NCBI GenBank assembly: GCA_029856145.1
Contig: JAHQWK010000002.1
Span: 124,001-188,000 of the forward strand
Origin: Promethearchaeia archaeon
Lineage (GTDB): Archaea; Asgardarchaeota; Lokiarchaeia; Sigyniarchaeales; SOKP01
Length of the DNA stretch: 64,000 nt
Reading direction: 5' to 3'
Of the stretch, positions 1 to 9,728 are shown piece by piece. Every line of letters starts with the position of its first letter. Position 1 is the first letter of the stretch. The position numbers were made by a program, and so were the translations under genes. The notes beneath the pieces are model-generated. The model saw only the letters and a program-made list of their open reading frames with translations, had not been told where the DNA came from and did not search any database.

Positions 1-708
1 AAAATATAAAATTATATTAGTAAACCATAAAGAAGGATAGAGCATTAACCAATTCTTTAATTGTGGATTTGTCATTAGATATTCAAATAAAAATTGTAGT
101 GTATATATTATTGCGACCATCGCTATAGATAGAAGAAATAACAAAATCCTACCCCAATCTTTTGCTCGATCACTTTTAGCAATTTTATGCTCCAACCAAG
201 CAGCAACAATAGAACCTACTAAAGTTGCAAATAACACTAATCCAAAAATGCATAAATAAATAATTAAGTTTTGAATAAGACTCAAATTGATTATAGGGTT
301 GAGCATTCCCGTTATTATTGGAGTAAATAGTAAAACACCTCCTACATAAATTGGTAACTTCCCTATAAATTCTCCTAAGAAAATGTCTCCTGTAGTAGCA
401 GGTGACGCTAAGATAATTTCTTTAAAACCTATCTCAACCCTCCTATAAATACTGTTTATAGGATAAATAACAATTGTTAAAAAAAAAGCCATCAGTAGAT
501 ATTCAATAATTAAGGCAACTGCTAAATTAATTTGTGGAATAGCTGCTATGAATGTAGGCATAATCAAATCAAAAAGCATTGGAGCTAAAAAGAAAGCCCA
601 GATGATGAGAAATGAATACAAGAAAAAAAAAAATAAAACTCGGTGGTTTCGAAATTTGTTTGTTCTAAGCCTAATTTCGTTTTTAGCTATTGTTTTCCAA
701 AGAGTCAT
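1..708 (-). CDS. ABC-2 type transporter permease, 3'-truncated by window edge
   Basis: The frame is open from an ATG at 708 to base 1 (236 codons) with no stop, so the C-terminus lies outside the window. The product has hydrophobic segments near residues 24-44, 63-83, 115-137, 148-170 and 187-209. A cytoplasmic stretch around residues 97-118, including the motif LASPATTGDIFLGEF, is typical of ABC-2 permeases where they contact the ATPase. The gene starts 7 bp after the stop of the ATPase gene upstream on the same strand, so the two form an operon encoding one exporter. The substrate cannot be read from sequence. Family assignment is fairly secure; completeness is unknown. Confidence 0.8.
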   Translation of the reverse strand, partial: MTLWKTIAKNEIRLRTNKFRNHRVLFFFFLYSFLIIWAFFLAPMLFDLIMPTFIAAIPQINLAVALIIEYLLMAFFLTIVIYPINSIYRRVEIGFKEIILASPATTGDIFLGEFIGKLPIYVGGVLLFTPIITGMLNPIINLSLIQNLIIYLCIFGLVLFATLVGSIVAAWLEHKIAKSDRAKDWGRILLFLLSIAMVAIIYTLQFLFEYLMTNPQLKNWLMLYPSLWFTNIILYF

Positions 709-715
709 TAGAATT

Positions 716-1549
716 TCAGTTTTTTTCTTTTCTCTTTTTTTTCCTTTTTTTTTCTTTTTCTGTATTATTTGGTCCTTCTTCTCTCCATGCTAATAGATCT
801 TCAATTTTAGAAACGCCCATTATTTTTAAATATGCTTCCTCCAAATCCTTTGCTCCGACAGAATCAATAATCTCTTTAGGAGTTCCTTCAAGTTTTAATT
901 CACCTTTATCAATAATTCCGATTAAGTCGCATAATTCTTCCGCAGCATCAAGAAGATGAGTGCAAATAAAAATGGTCTTTTCAGCTTTCTTAGCTAGTTC
1001 AGATATTAAATCTTTTACTATTCTAGCAGCAGCGGGATCCAAGTTGGAGGTAGGTTCATCTAAAAATATTATTTTAGGATCTTGTATGAGGGCGGCACAT
1101 AAACACACTTTTTGTTTCATACCTCTCGAATAACCTTCTAAAAGATCATTTTCACGCCCTTCTAAATTAAATAGCTCTAATAATTCATCTATTCGTGATG
1201 ATATTACTCCTTTAGGTAAATAATATAATTCACCTATAAATTCTAAAAATTCTTTAGCTGTTAATTTTTGATATAAGCCAGGTGATTCTGGTAAAAAGCC
1301 ACAATTTATCTTAACTTGTTTACTTTGAGAAATAATATCATACCCTACAACCTCCGCAGTTCCAGAAGTAGGAGAGATTATTGCGTTTAACATTCTTACT
1401 GTTGTGGTTTTACCAGCTCCATTTGGGCCTAATAATCCATATGTAATTCCATAAGGTATGTTTAAGTCTAAATTATTAACAGCTATAATCTTACCAAATT
1501 TCTTGGTAAGACTCTTGGATTTAATTGCGTAATTATCAGAAATTATGGT
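716..1549 (-). CDS. ABC transporter ATP-binding protein, start codon disrupted or unusual
   Basis: This is the nucleotide-binding subunit partnering the permease just downstream. It has Walker A (GPNGAGKTT), a variant signature (YSRGMKQK), Walker B (IIFLDEP) and the H-loop histidine (CTHLLD). The C-terminus is a very lysine-rich tail. The first internal ATG (1393) falls after Walker A and so cannot be the true start. The open frame reaches back to 1549 but contains no ATG, GTG or TTG. An ATG at 1555-1553 is followed directly by an in-frame TGA (1552-1550). Either the gene starts at a rare ATT/ATA codon, or a point change or sequencing error has damaged codon 2. The downstream frame is intact and well conserved. 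Confidence 0.8.
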   Translation of the reverse strand, partial: TIISDNYAIKSKSLTKKFGKIIAVNNLDLNIPYGITYGLLGPNGAGKTTTVRMLNAIISPTSGTAEVVGYDIISQSKQVKINCGFLPESPGLYQKLTAKEFLEFIGELYYLPKGVISSRIDELLELFNLEGRENDLLEGYSRGMKQKVCLCAALIQDPKIIFLDEPTSNLDPAAARIVKDLISELAKKAEKTIFICTHLLDAAEELCDLIGIIDKGELKLEGTPKEIIDSVGAKDLEEAYLKIMGVSKIEDLLAWREEGPNNTEKEKKRKKKRKEKN

Positions 1550-1686
1550 TCACATCAGTTATTTTTTTTTCTTTAATTTTCTTAATCAATTAAATTTTAC
1601 TTTATTAAAAATTAATCATCATCATATTAAATCTAAAACCCAATGATTGCGATTCATAATTTCTTCCATTCTTTGTGAGAATAAAA

Positions 1687-1694
1687 CTTTATAA
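1687..1694 (+). promoter_or_regulatory. TATA-box-like element for the DMT transporter gene
   Basis: The sequence CTTTATAA is centred about 30 bp upstream of the TTG at 1720. That is the spacing expected if transcription starts at or very near the start codon, giving a leaderless mRNA. No Shine-Dalgarno sequence is seen before this TTG. The call rests on archaeal promoter spacing only. Confidence 0.4.
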
Positions 1695-1719
1695 CCCCTA
1701 AACCTTATTCATAATTACC

Positions 1720-2688
1720 TTGGATAGGAACATTAAGAAAGGTTTGCTAACAGGTTCTATAGGGATCATTTTTGTAGGGCTGCAACCAATAGTCGCTCTT
1801 TTAAAGCCAGATGCTATTGGTCCATATCTCTCAGGAGCTATGACTTGTTTAGTTGAAACTATGATTTTTTTTCCAATAATGTTATTTGAATTTAAATTCA
1901 TGAATTCACGCACAAGAAAAATGAATAACCAAGAAAATCAAAAGAATAGATCGCATTTTTTAAAAGGTTGGAAAAAAAATATTTGGTTATTAACTTTTAT
2001 TGGTTTACTATTTGCACTTAATCAAGTATTATATTTTGTTGGGTACTATTTTTCTAGAGCAATAATTGGTTCTTTAACTCAAAAAACTACTGTTTTCTTT
2101 GGGATAATTTTAGGATATCTTATTTTAAAAGAAAGAGTTACAAAACTACAAATTATTTTTTCAATTGTATTGTTTTTTGGATTGGCAATAAGTATTACTC
2201 AATTTTTTACTTTACTTAATATCGATAACACCATTTTGATTGGAGTAGGAATATTATTATTAATTACTTTTTTATGGATGGTAGGTCATACTCTAACTAA
2301 ACCTATATTTAGTAGAAATGAAGCTACACCAATACAAATGGTATTTATTAGAAATATCATATCTAGTGTGACCCTAATATCAACTTACTTGATTTTCTTT
2401 ACTCCAAATTTAAATCTTTTTATTGAACCCGCTAACTTATTGTTTTTTTTAGCAATGGGAGCTGTTTATGGGGCTGGATTAATATGTTGGTATTTAACAC
2501 TATCTTACTTAGATGTATCAAAAGCTACTATCATATTTGCTCCAACTCCAATATCTTCGGCAATATTTGCAACAATTATTCTGGGAGAAAATTTAACAAT
2601 TTTTCATTTATTAGGTACAGCCCTTATAATACTTTCAATTGTAATAATTATGACCCAAAAAGATAATAACAAAATTTTAGATATTTGA
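1720..2688 (+). CDS. EamA/DMT-superfamily transporter
   Basis: A 322-residue, very hydrophobic protein made of two repeated halves of about five membrane helices each, the layout of drug/metabolite transporters (EamA, formerly DUF6). Family cues are ALNQVLYFVGYYFSRA in the first half, LGYLILKERVT at its end, and LSYLDVSKATIIFAPTPISS with IILGEN near the C-terminus. It probably exports or exchanges a small metabolite; the substrate is unknown. The start is TTG at 1720, supported by a TATA-like element about 30 bp upstream; no better ATG precedes the first helix. It is divergent from the ABC operon at the left edge. Confidence 0.82.
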   Translation: MDRNIKKGLLTGSIGIIFVGLQPIVALLKPDAIGPYLSGAMTCLVETMIFFPIMLFEFKFMNSRTRKMNNQENQKNRSHFLKGWKKNIWLLTFIGLLFALNQVLYFVGYYFSRAIIGSLTQKTTVFFGIILGYLILKERVTKLQIIFSIVLFFGLAISITQFFTLLNIDNTILIGVGILLLITFLWMVGHTLTKPIFSRNEATPIQMVFIRNIISSVTLISTYLIFFTPNLNLFIEPANLLFFLAMGAVYGAGLICWYLTLSYLDVSKATIIFAPTPISSAIFATIILGENLTIFHLLGTALIILSIVIIMTQKDNNKILDI

Positions 2689-2875
2689 TTGAGAGAGATT
2701 GATATATATATCTATATATATTGTAATACTATGAACATTTCATCGAATCAAGTTATTTCACTTAATTACGCAATTATTCAAAACATTTAAATATAGTATT
2801 ATATGAAAATATATAAAGAAATATATGATTTTTTTAATAAGATTTATGTTAAACAACCAATTTTACTGATTGAAA

Positions 2876-3676
2876 ATGTCTAATCATGAAATAATTATAG
2901 TTAAAGATTTAAAGAAATTTTTTGGCGAAGTTAAAGCTGTAAATGGTATTTCTTTTAATGTTCAACAAGGTGAAGTTTTTGGACTTCTAGGACCTAATGG
3001 AGCAGGAAAAACCACCACAATAAAGCTTCTATTAGGTCTCCTTGAGCCGAATGAAGGAGAAATGAGTGTTTTTGGAATGAATCCAGAAAGGGAGGAAGTT
3101 GAAATAAAGCGTCGTATAGGATACGTAAGTGAAGAACCTTTAATATTCAAGTCACTAACACCAAAAGATTTATTTAATTTCATAGCATCTATCCGTAATT
3201 TAGATGAGACACGCACTACTGAGCTTGCTAGAGAATATATGGAGAGTCTGGAAGCAATTGAATACTATGATCAATTAATCGCTACTTTATCCCATGGTAA
3301 TAAGCAAAAATTGCAAATTATTGCCGCAATACTCCATGAACCAGATTTACTCATTTTAGATGAGCCAATTGCGGGTCTTGATGCCAAATCTGTAAGAGTT
3401 GTTAAATCCATATTAGAATTACATACTCAGAGAGGTGGTTCAGTCCTTTTTTCAACACATATAATGGAGATTGCTCAAGAGTTATGTGATCGAATAGGTA
3501 TCATACATAAAGGAAAAATTGTTGGAATAGGGACATTAGATGAACTCCGTCAGCAAGCTGATAAAGTGGGAGCAACTTTAGAGGATGTATTCTTACGATT
3601 AACAGAACAAGACACTTCCGTTAATGAGATCGTTAAGAAATTACGAAAATCTTTTAAAATGAGAAATTATCAGTGA
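2876..3676 (+). CDS. ABC transporter ATP-binding protein
   Basis: A complete ABC nucleotide-binding subunit of about 266 residues. It has Walker A GPNGAGKTTT near residue 40, a Q-loop region, signature LSHGNKQK (a variant of LSGGQ), Walker B LLILDEP, the D-loop GLDAKS and the switch histidine in FSTHIME. The length and C-terminal extension resemble NatA/CcmA-type exporters. The start chosen is ATG 2876; an in-frame TTG lies two codons earlier at 2870. It ends 7 bp before the permease-protease gene at 3684, so the two are co-transcribed and form one exporter. The 187 bp upstream are extremely AT-rich and probably hold the operon promoter. Confidence 0.9.
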   Translation: MSNHEIIIVKDLKKFFGEVKAVNGISFNVQQGEVFGLLGPNGAGKTTTIKLLLGLLEPNEGEMSVFGMNPEREEVEIKRRIGYVSEEPLIFKSLTPKDLFNFIASIRNLDETRTTELAREYMESLEAIEYYDQLIATLSHGNKQKLQIIAAILHEPDLLILDEPIAGLDAKSVRVVKSILELHTQRGGSVLFSTHIMEIAQELCDRIGIIHKGKIVGIGTLDELRQQADKVGATLEDVFLRLTEQDTSVNEIVKKLRKSFKMRNYQ

Positions 3677-3683
3677 TTTGAAG

Positions 3684-6428
3684 ATGGAAGAAGAAAAGCT
3701 AAAATATTACAAGCTTGCACGATACCCAGTTCATGAAGTTTTAATGGAAGGACAGATTGCTAGTGCTGGTGCTCATCAAGCAAAATTGCTTGAAAAGTTT
3801 AAAAAGAATAAAAAGTATATTAAGCATCAACATTTAGCCCTCAAATTCGTGTTTGGGTTTCTATTTATAGTCTTACCTATATTTCCTTTAATAATTTTTT
3901 TACAAAGTGCAGATTATATTAATCAGGGAACGCATACAATCAGTACGATTTTTTTTGTCTCTTCGCTCTCTCTAACGATTTTTTTTGGGATGACAATACT
4001 TTATATGTTAATGTTAGGTATGGTTTCAATTAGTTCTTTTATGTCAGGTAATGCTTTCAAGTGGTTGCAGACTCTTCCTTTTTCTAAAAAAAGCTTAAAA
4101 AAATTAGGTTTAATGACAATTTTTCGCACTTTAGATATCCCTTTAATTATACTCATTGTAGGATTTCCAATAATTACATTTATCGCTACTCAGAATATAA
4201 TTACATTTTTAATATCTATACCTGCTTCAATAGTGAGTGTTGTTTTCAGTTTTAGCATTCTTGTTATTGTCGGAGAAAAGATGAGTTATCTTTTTTCAGA
4301 ATCAAAAACAAAGTCAAAAAGAGCGACTCTAGTGAGAACTATAACAATGATAGGGTACTTCATTATGATGTTTACTACAGGACTTATTTTTAGTATGGGA
4401 ATAAATGCTGTTGAGGGGCTTTTTGATATTTTTAGTGCCACTGAGCCTCCTTTTGTTTTAATACTAATTTTAAGTCTAATTCCTTTCCTATTTGCCCCTG
4501 CATTTCTAGTGTCATTACCAACTTTGCAATTTCAAGTACATCCAATTTTAATCCTTACCACTATTACAGGATTTGCATTAAATATTATATTTACATGGGT
4601 TTTGTTTAAAACAGCACAAAAAGCTTTACACAGTGCGATTTCAACAGAAATCAAAACTGAAAAGATTGAAGAGAGAGAAATCAAATTTGAAGTATTGTCA
4701 ACATCGCCAATTAAAGCGTATATTCGTAAAGATCTAGTCTCATCAACAAGAGATATTCAATCTTTTATGTTTGTATTTTTCCCTCTATTTTATCCATTGA
4801 TATTGATTTTTTCAATGATAGGAATGTTCAATGAATTAACTTTTTCAACGGAAGTAATAGTGATAGTATGGTTTGTTCTACTTCTTTTATATGTAATTAT
4901 TCCAATAATGCTAGTAGTAGGTTTTTTTAATATTGAGGAATCAGGGAGCTCAACATCGGCGTCTTTACCGATAATTCCACGAGATCAAGCAAAGGCGAAA
5001 TTAATACTTATGTTGTCAATTCAAGGAGCCTCATTGATTATAACTTCGATAATTCTTACAATCTTAATAAATTCCTTTATGATAGTATTATTGCTGCTTG
5101 TATCCCTTCCAATTGCGTGGACGTTTCTAATACTTATGTTTTTAATGAAAATCAAATTATTTGGTCAAATGAAATATAAGTACGTAATTGAGGAAATTGA
5201 TAAGAAAAATAAACCCTTAAAGTGGGTTGCAATGATCTCATCTGAAATTGGATTATTTCTGACAATTTTGATAACTGGAGTTATTTTATTGTTTATGTAT
5301 GACATTGTTATATTATTAATAGTTTTAGGTGCAATAGGTCTCCTTGGATTAGCAATATTGATATTTGCTTTTATCAGGATGTTTCCAAGAATAGAGAGAA
5401 TGTCTTACTATAAAACTGGGGGATTTCTAAGAGAACATCCAAATATTACGACTCTCGTCCTTTTAATATTATATTTCATCTTTCTATATCTTTCAAATTT
5501 TGTAGTATACCTACTATTGCTGTTAAATCCTGGTCTACCATCTATATGGATTAATTTTATAATATTCTTTATAAGCGTCGGTTTTTTAATTCTATTATGG
5601 CAAATCATTGTTCCGTTTGGACTGAAGCTTCCTAATGGCAAACAAGATTTTGTTGAGTACTCTCGATCAATAAGGTTAAGTAATGTCAAGCCACTATGGA
5701 GAAATATTATGATTGGTTTAGGAGCAATAGTAATGTATGGTTTTTCAACAGTACTGATGGGTGAAATCCTTGGTGATTACATTTTTGTCCCAAATCTTTA
5801 TCTTCTAGGATTAAATTGGTTTTTATTTGTTTTAATGCTAATTCCTGGAATTTGGGAAGAGATATCATTTAGAGGAGTAATATTACAATTAGAATTAAAA
5901 AAATATAGTTATACAACAGTAATCCTACTTAATGGGATAATATTTGGCCTATTCCATTTTGTAAATGTTATTTTTGGACAAAATCTTCTATCGACTATTT
6001 ACCAAGTCATATTTGCTGTTTCAATGGGAATTTCTTTTACTTATATGGTCATTAAAACTAAGAGCTTGCTACCTTCCATAATTACTCATTATTTAATTAA
6101 TTCATTAGGGCAAATTTTTCTAACTACAATAATTACAGATGAAGTGAACCGTGCTTTATTCTTAATTTTCGCTGTTGGAGTTCTTCCTATGATTTTAACC
6201 CTTATAATAGTAAAACTACTTGTAAATGATGATCAGAAGCACCTAAAGAGAGTATTTTATGGATTATGGTTTATCGCAGTAGTATTATTATGGTTGCTAT
6301 TTATGATGTTTGATGGTCCAATAGACTTGATTTTATTTAATGGTCCACTCAGTCTTCTTATTATAACGATAATAACAATTATTGTAGGTCCTATTTTGAT
6401 TGAAATATTTATAAAAAAGGATATTTAA
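3684..6428 (+). CDS. ABC permease fused to CPBP intramembrane protease
   Basis: A 914-residue polytopic membrane protein. Residues from about 40 to 560 are ABC-2-like permease helices. From about 590 on it is a CPBP (CAAX protease/bacteriocin-processing, Abi) domain with all three glutamic-protease motifs: EEISFR at 725-730, FGLFH at 754-758 and HYLIN at 802-806. A protease acting in the membrane is therefore tethered to the channel of the ABC exporter encoded just upstream, suggesting processing of an exported lipopeptide or peptide (inference). The C-terminal half is clearly paralogous to the next gene; both share GGFLREH and LILLWQIIVP. The start is ATG 3684 (in-frame TTG at 3678). Such fusions are known in bacteria. 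Confidence 0.85.
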   Translation: MEEEKLKYYKLARYPVHEVLMEGQIASAGAHQAKLLEKFKKNKKYIKHQHLALKFVFGFLFIVLPIFPLIIFLQSADYINQGTHTISTIFFVSSLSLTIFFGMTILYMLMLGMVSISSFMSGNAFKWLQTLPFSKKSLKKLGLMTIFRTLDIPLIILIVGFPIITFIATQNIITFLISIPASIVSVVFSFSILVIVGEKMSYLFSESKTKSKRATLVRTITMIGYFIMMFTTGLIFSMGINAVEGLFDIFSATEPPFVLILILSLIPFLFAPAFLVSLPTLQFQVHPILILTTITGFALNIIFTWVLFKTAQKALHSAISTEIKTEKIEEREIKFEVLSTSPIKAYIRKDLVSSTRDIQSFMFVFFPLFYPLILIFSMIGMFNELTFSTEVIVIVWFVLLLLYVIIPIMLVVGFFNIEESGSSTSASLPIIPRDQAKAKLILMLSIQGASLIITSIILTILINSFMIVLLLLVSLPIAWTFLILMFLMKIKLFGQMKYKYVIEEIDKKNKPLKWVAMISSEIGLFLTILITGVILLFMYDIVILLIVLGAIGLLGLAILIFAFIRMFPRIERMSYYKTGGFLREHPNITTLVLLILYFIFLYLSNFVVYLLLLLNPGLPSIWINFIIFFISVGFLILLWQIIVPFGLKLPNGKQDFVEYSRSIRLSNVKPLWRNIMIGLGAIVMYGFSTVLMGEILGDYIFVPNLYLLGLNWFLFVLMLIPGIWEEISFRGVILQLELKKYSYTTVILLNGIIFGLFHFVNVIFGQNLLSTIYQVIFAVSMGISFTYMVIKTKSLLPSIITHYLINSLGQIFLTTIITDEVNRALFLIFAVGVLPMILTLIIVKLLVNDDQKHLKRVFYGLWFIAVVLLWLLFMMFDGPIDLILFNGPLSLLIITIITIIVGPILIEIFIKKDI

Positions 6429-6549
6429 AAAAATTAAATATTCTACTTTTTTTTATTATTTATCCTTATAAAAAAAGAATAAAAAAAGAATCCTAATTAG
6501 TTTTTGATTCATTTATTACATGTCCTATACATATTTTTAAGTAGAAAAG

Positions 6550-7416
6550 ATGGCAATCTATAAAATTGGAGGTTTTTTAAGAGAACATGTAAATACGGGA
6601 ATTTTAGTGTTATTGATTCTTTATACTATTTTTCTGTTTTTGCCTATTATTATAATAGATCTTTTAAGACCTCTACTCTTCAATTTACCGATAATATGGT
6701 TTTTATTTATAAGGTTCTTCATAGAAGTAGGATTTTTAATTCTATTATGGCAAATAATAGTTCCTTTGGGTTTAAAGCTTCCAAATGGTAAACAAACATT
6801 TAGGCAACATTCTTTTTCAATTGGTTTAACTAGAGTAAAACCTTTATGGAAAAACTTGATTATTGGAATAGGTAGTTTTATTATACTTGGATTTTCAGCT
6901 TTGTTAATCGGAGAGATATTTGGTAATTATATATTTATTCCAGAAATATTAATTGCTGATTATAATTGGATGATATTATTTGTTTTTATGCTCATACCAG
7001 GTATTTGGGAAGAAATTGCTTTTAGAGGAGTTATATTGAATTTACAAGTGCGAAAATATAGTAAAACTACAGTTATATTACTTAATGGGATATTGTTTGG
7101 TCTATTTCACTTCATTAATATTCTATTTGGACAATCATTTGGCCAAACCCTAATACAAGTGATATCAGGTTCTTGTATAGGGATCTCATTTGCGTATATG
7201 TATATTAAGACAAATAGTTTATTACCAAGTATTATACTGCATTACTTGATCGATGCAGTGGGATCAATATTCCAAACATTCGTTTTTCCAAACAGTGTAA
7301 ATTTAGTTTTATTTAAAATCCTCGGATTTGGAGTTTTTCCCATGATATTAATAGTCTTCTTCGTATTTCTCCTTACCAGAGAAAAAGTTGATTTAATTTC
7401 AAGAAAAGTTAAATAA
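6550..7416 (+). CDS. CPBP family intramembrane glutamic protease
   Basis: A 288-residue membrane protein that begins with YKIGGFLREH, matching the sequence at the start of the CPBP half of the preceding fusion gene and continuing with strong similarity along its length. The catalytic motifs are intact: EEIAFR at 154-159, FGLFH in the next helix and HYLID in the last conserved helix. It looks like a tandem duplicate of the protease half, freed from the permease. It lies 121 bp downstream on the same strand and could act in the same export or processing pathway (inference). It ends 3 bp before the convergent M28 peptidase gene. Confidence 0.85.
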   Translation: MAIYKIGGFLREHVNTGILVLLILYTIFLFLPIIIIDLLRPLLFNLPIIWFLFIRFFIEVGFLILLWQIIVPLGLKLPNGKQTFRQHSFSIGLTRVKPLWKNLIIGIGSFIILGFSALLIGEIFGNYIFIPEILIADYNWMILFVFMLIPGIWEEIAFRGVILNLQVRKYSKTTVILLNGILFGLFHFINILFGQSFGQTLIQVISGSCIGISFAYMYIKTNSLLPSIILHYLIDAVGSIFQTFVFPNSVNLVLFKILGFGVFPMILIVFFVFLLTREKVDLISRKVK

Positions 7417-7419
7417 GTA

Positions 7420-8691
7420 CTAATTTTTCTTTTTTTTGTCATTTATTATATACCCAACGCATATCTTTAGAGTATTTTCTAATACTCCTTTTTCAATTTT
7501 ATCTGGAGTATCTGTCTCTTGATGGTAAAAGTGGACCATCTTTAATAAACTCAAACCTGTAATAGTACTGGCTTTTATATTTGATTTTGAAAAAGCAGCA
7601 GCATCAGTACCACCCCCCATTAAACCTACAATCTTTTCAAGAAAACTTCCTCCTCCTAAGCTAGCAATCTTTGCTTTAACACCAACTAACTTAGCGGCCT
7701 TAATGAGTTTTTGAACTACTTCTTCACTATGGATAGTTCTAGTTGTGGGTTCTTTATCTGAAAAGGAAATGTTATCTTTACTTTGGATTGCATCTAAATT
7801 TATACATTCTGTATCATATTTTTGTAATTCTTCTAAGTGAGCTTCTACATAACGGTAAGCACCCCTTAAAAAAGCTTCTTCAGATCCAAATGAAATTATT
7901 CTTATTTCTGTGTTTTCAAGTATTATTTCTTTATAATTTTTCAGATATCTTCCAATACCTAATATTACTGCGATTGCACTTAAGTTGTCAACTGCACCAG
8001 GAACCTTGTTTGCTCTTTTGCCTGGAGTTACGAAGAAAAATAAGGTTAATAGCGGTATTGCTCCAATTATTAATAACCAAATTACTAAATTAAAAAAAAT
8101 TTGATATATCAAAGTAAGATCTAGTAAGAATGTGAATATGGAAAGAATTATGAATAATACAGATGCAAAAAACCAAAAAAACAGAATTCCAAGACCCAAA
8201 AAAATAATTACTGCATAACCATACTTTAGATATCTTAGAAGATTAAATTGTAAAGCGCTATCATGATGTCCAGAAAAAATTATGATTTTTTTAATTTCAC
8301 CTTTAGGTTTTATCTTACCTATAACATTTTGAGAGTCCTTTTTCTTAAAAATTGGATCAATAAATTCTTTATAACAAAAAAATTCCTCCCAAGCGATTAA
8401 TAATGCTAAAAATATTAATAATGTTGATAAGATTGATAAAATGTATACCCAATATGAATCTATAAATAATTGGATTAAAAGAAATAAGCTGAATGATAGC
8501 AAACCCATTAATAGGTCTATTCTTATCCAACCTAATGCAGCTCTTGGATGACAAGTAAAAGGTTCAATAGTTACCTCATCACAAGTCTCTTCAAGTTCTT
8601 CTTTTATAATTTCAGCACCTTTAGCCTCTTGAGGACTACATGGCATTCGAGGACCACATTTATCAATTATCTGTTGTATGATATCATACAT
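7420..8691 (-). CDS. Membrane-bound M28-family zinc aminopeptidase
   Basis: A 423-residue M28 peptidase. The metal and catalytic residues are recognisable in order: HHD at 142-144, D235 in PGAVDNLSA, the EE pair at 271-272 in SFGSEEAFLRG, D300 in INLDAI, and a final histidine near 387-390 before QETDTPD. Hydrophobic segments at about 59-100 and 157-222 interrupt the catalytic domain, so several membrane helices are inserted between the first zinc ligands and the rest. This suggests a membrane-anchored peptidase for short peptides. It is convergent with the CPBP genes, 3 bp apart. Substrate unknown. Confidence 0.83.
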   Translation of the reverse strand: MYDIIQQIIDKCGPRMPCSPQEAKGAEIIKEELEETCDEVTIEPFTCHPRAALGWIRIDLLMGLLSFSLFLLIQLFIDSYWVYILSILSTLLIFLALLIAWEEFFCYKEFIDPIFKKKDSQNVIGKIKPKGEIKKIIIFSGHHDSALQFNLLRYLKYGYAVIIFLGLGILFFWFFASVLFIILSIFTFLLDLTLIYQIFFNLVIWLLIIGAIPLLTLFFFVTPGKRANKVPGAVDNLSAIAVILGIGRYLKNYKEIILENTEIRIISFGSEEAFLRGAYRYVEAHLEELQKYDTECINLDAIQSKDNISFSDKEPTTRTIHSEEVVQKLIKAAKLVGVKAKIASLGGGSFLEKIVGLMGGGTDAAAFSKSNIKASTITGLSLLKMVHFYHQETDTPDKIEKGVLENTLKICVGYIINDKKKKN

Positions 8692-8799
8692 ATAATCAGA
8701 ATCTTCTTTTGAAATTTCAATTTCTATTTAACTCACCTTAAGTATAAATTAAATGATAAAAATTTTAAAATCTTAAAAACCTAATCATGAATTAATGAA

Positions 8800-9519
8800 A
8801 TGAAGATGTTGGAAGAACAATATGTTTGCTTGAAATGTGGATATAATGTAATAAATTTTTATCCAGAACTCTGTCCATTTTGCGGAGCACCTAATGATAA
8901 TTTTATTACGGCAGAAGAAGGTACTCGAAAATATAGAATTGTAAGTTCTAAAGTCAATGATAAAATAATTCGTTTGATATCTTATCCAAGCTTAGGTCTT
9001 AAACATTCAGCATATTGTTTAAAAGTTGAAGGTAAAAATATATGGATCGATTGCCCTTCTATTTTTAGTAAAGATTTAGAACCAATGGATAAAATCATTT
9101 TTACCCACAATCATTTCTTGGGAGCGTCTAATTTATATAGAAGTTACTATACAGCATTTATTTGGATCCATAAGAAAGATTCGGAACATCCACTTACTGC
9201 TCATCATCCATTTGATAAAAAATTTGAACAAGAATTTAAAATTATGGGGATTCAAGCTTTTCATATTGATGGCCATACACCAGGATTTACAATTTATATT
9301 TTTGAAAAAACTCTTTTTATTTGTGATTATGTGCTATTAAGAAATCAGAAATTTATATTAAATCCTTATGGTCCATCTAAACCAACTATGGAAGGCGCAA
9401 AAGAATTAAATAATTTTATTAAAAATAAGGATATAAATGAAGTTTGTGGATTTAACTATGTAATGGATTATCAAAAATGGGAAACAAGATTTCTTAAGCT
9501 TATTTCTTACGGATATTAA
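8800..9519 (+). CDS. Zinc-ribbon (rubredoxin-like) MBL-fold protein
   Basis: A 239-residue protein. The N-terminus carries a four-cysteine metal knuckle (C10, C13, C25, C28; VCLKCGYN and LCPFCGAP), like rubredoxin or a zinc ribbon. The rest resembles a degenerate metallo-beta-lactamase fold: FTHNHFLGAS stands where HxHxDH is normally found, and IDGHTPGFTIY matches the GH...G segment. Loss of several metal ligands suggests a regulatory or redox role rather than hydrolysis. The start is ATG 8800, or ATG 8806 two codons later. A second MBL protein is encoded 1.1 kb downstream. Confidence 0.65.
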   Translation: MKMLEEQYVCLKCGYNVINFYPELCPFCGAPNDNFITAEEGTRKYRIVSSKVNDKIIRLISYPSLGLKHSAYCLKVEGKNIWIDCPSIFSKDLEPMDKIIFTHNHFLGASNLYRSYYTAFIWIHKKDSEHPLTAHHPFDKKFEQEFKIMGIQAFHIDGHTPGFTIYIFEKTLFICDYVLLRNQKFILNPYGPSKPTMEGAKELNNFIKNKDINEVCGFNYVMDYQKWETRFLKLISYGY

Positions 9520-9728
9520 TATTCATTCTAAAGTGTTATATATTTGATTTTTGATTAAAAATTGTTGAAAAAATCAAGAATAGAGTTGGAGAATTCTTAA
9601 GCGTTATTTAATTCTTTTACGTAGACTTTACTTTTTTATATTTTTTCGAAAAAGTAAAATAAAGATCATTAATTATTTTAATAAACTAATCTTAAATTAT
9701 ATTCAAATTATTAAAAAGGGAAGAAAAA

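Noticed and set aside
690..959. Plus-strand reading frame opposite the ABC ATPase
   Set aside because: Low-complexity, Phe/Ser-rich composition and full overlap with a conserved gene mark it as a shadow frame.
1550..1552. TGA read as selenocysteine in the ABC ATPase
   Set aside because: No family member uses selenocysteine at codon 2 and no SECIS-like structure was seen; mutation, error or a rare start is simpler.
2703..2722. TA-rich alternating tract as a repeat element
   Set aside because: Simple AT alternation occurs by chance at this base composition; no second copy or flanking structure.
2876..7416. ABC plus CPBP genes as a bacteriocin immunity/production cluster
   Set aside because: No small precursor peptide or modification enzyme was found beside them; only processing and export can be suggested.
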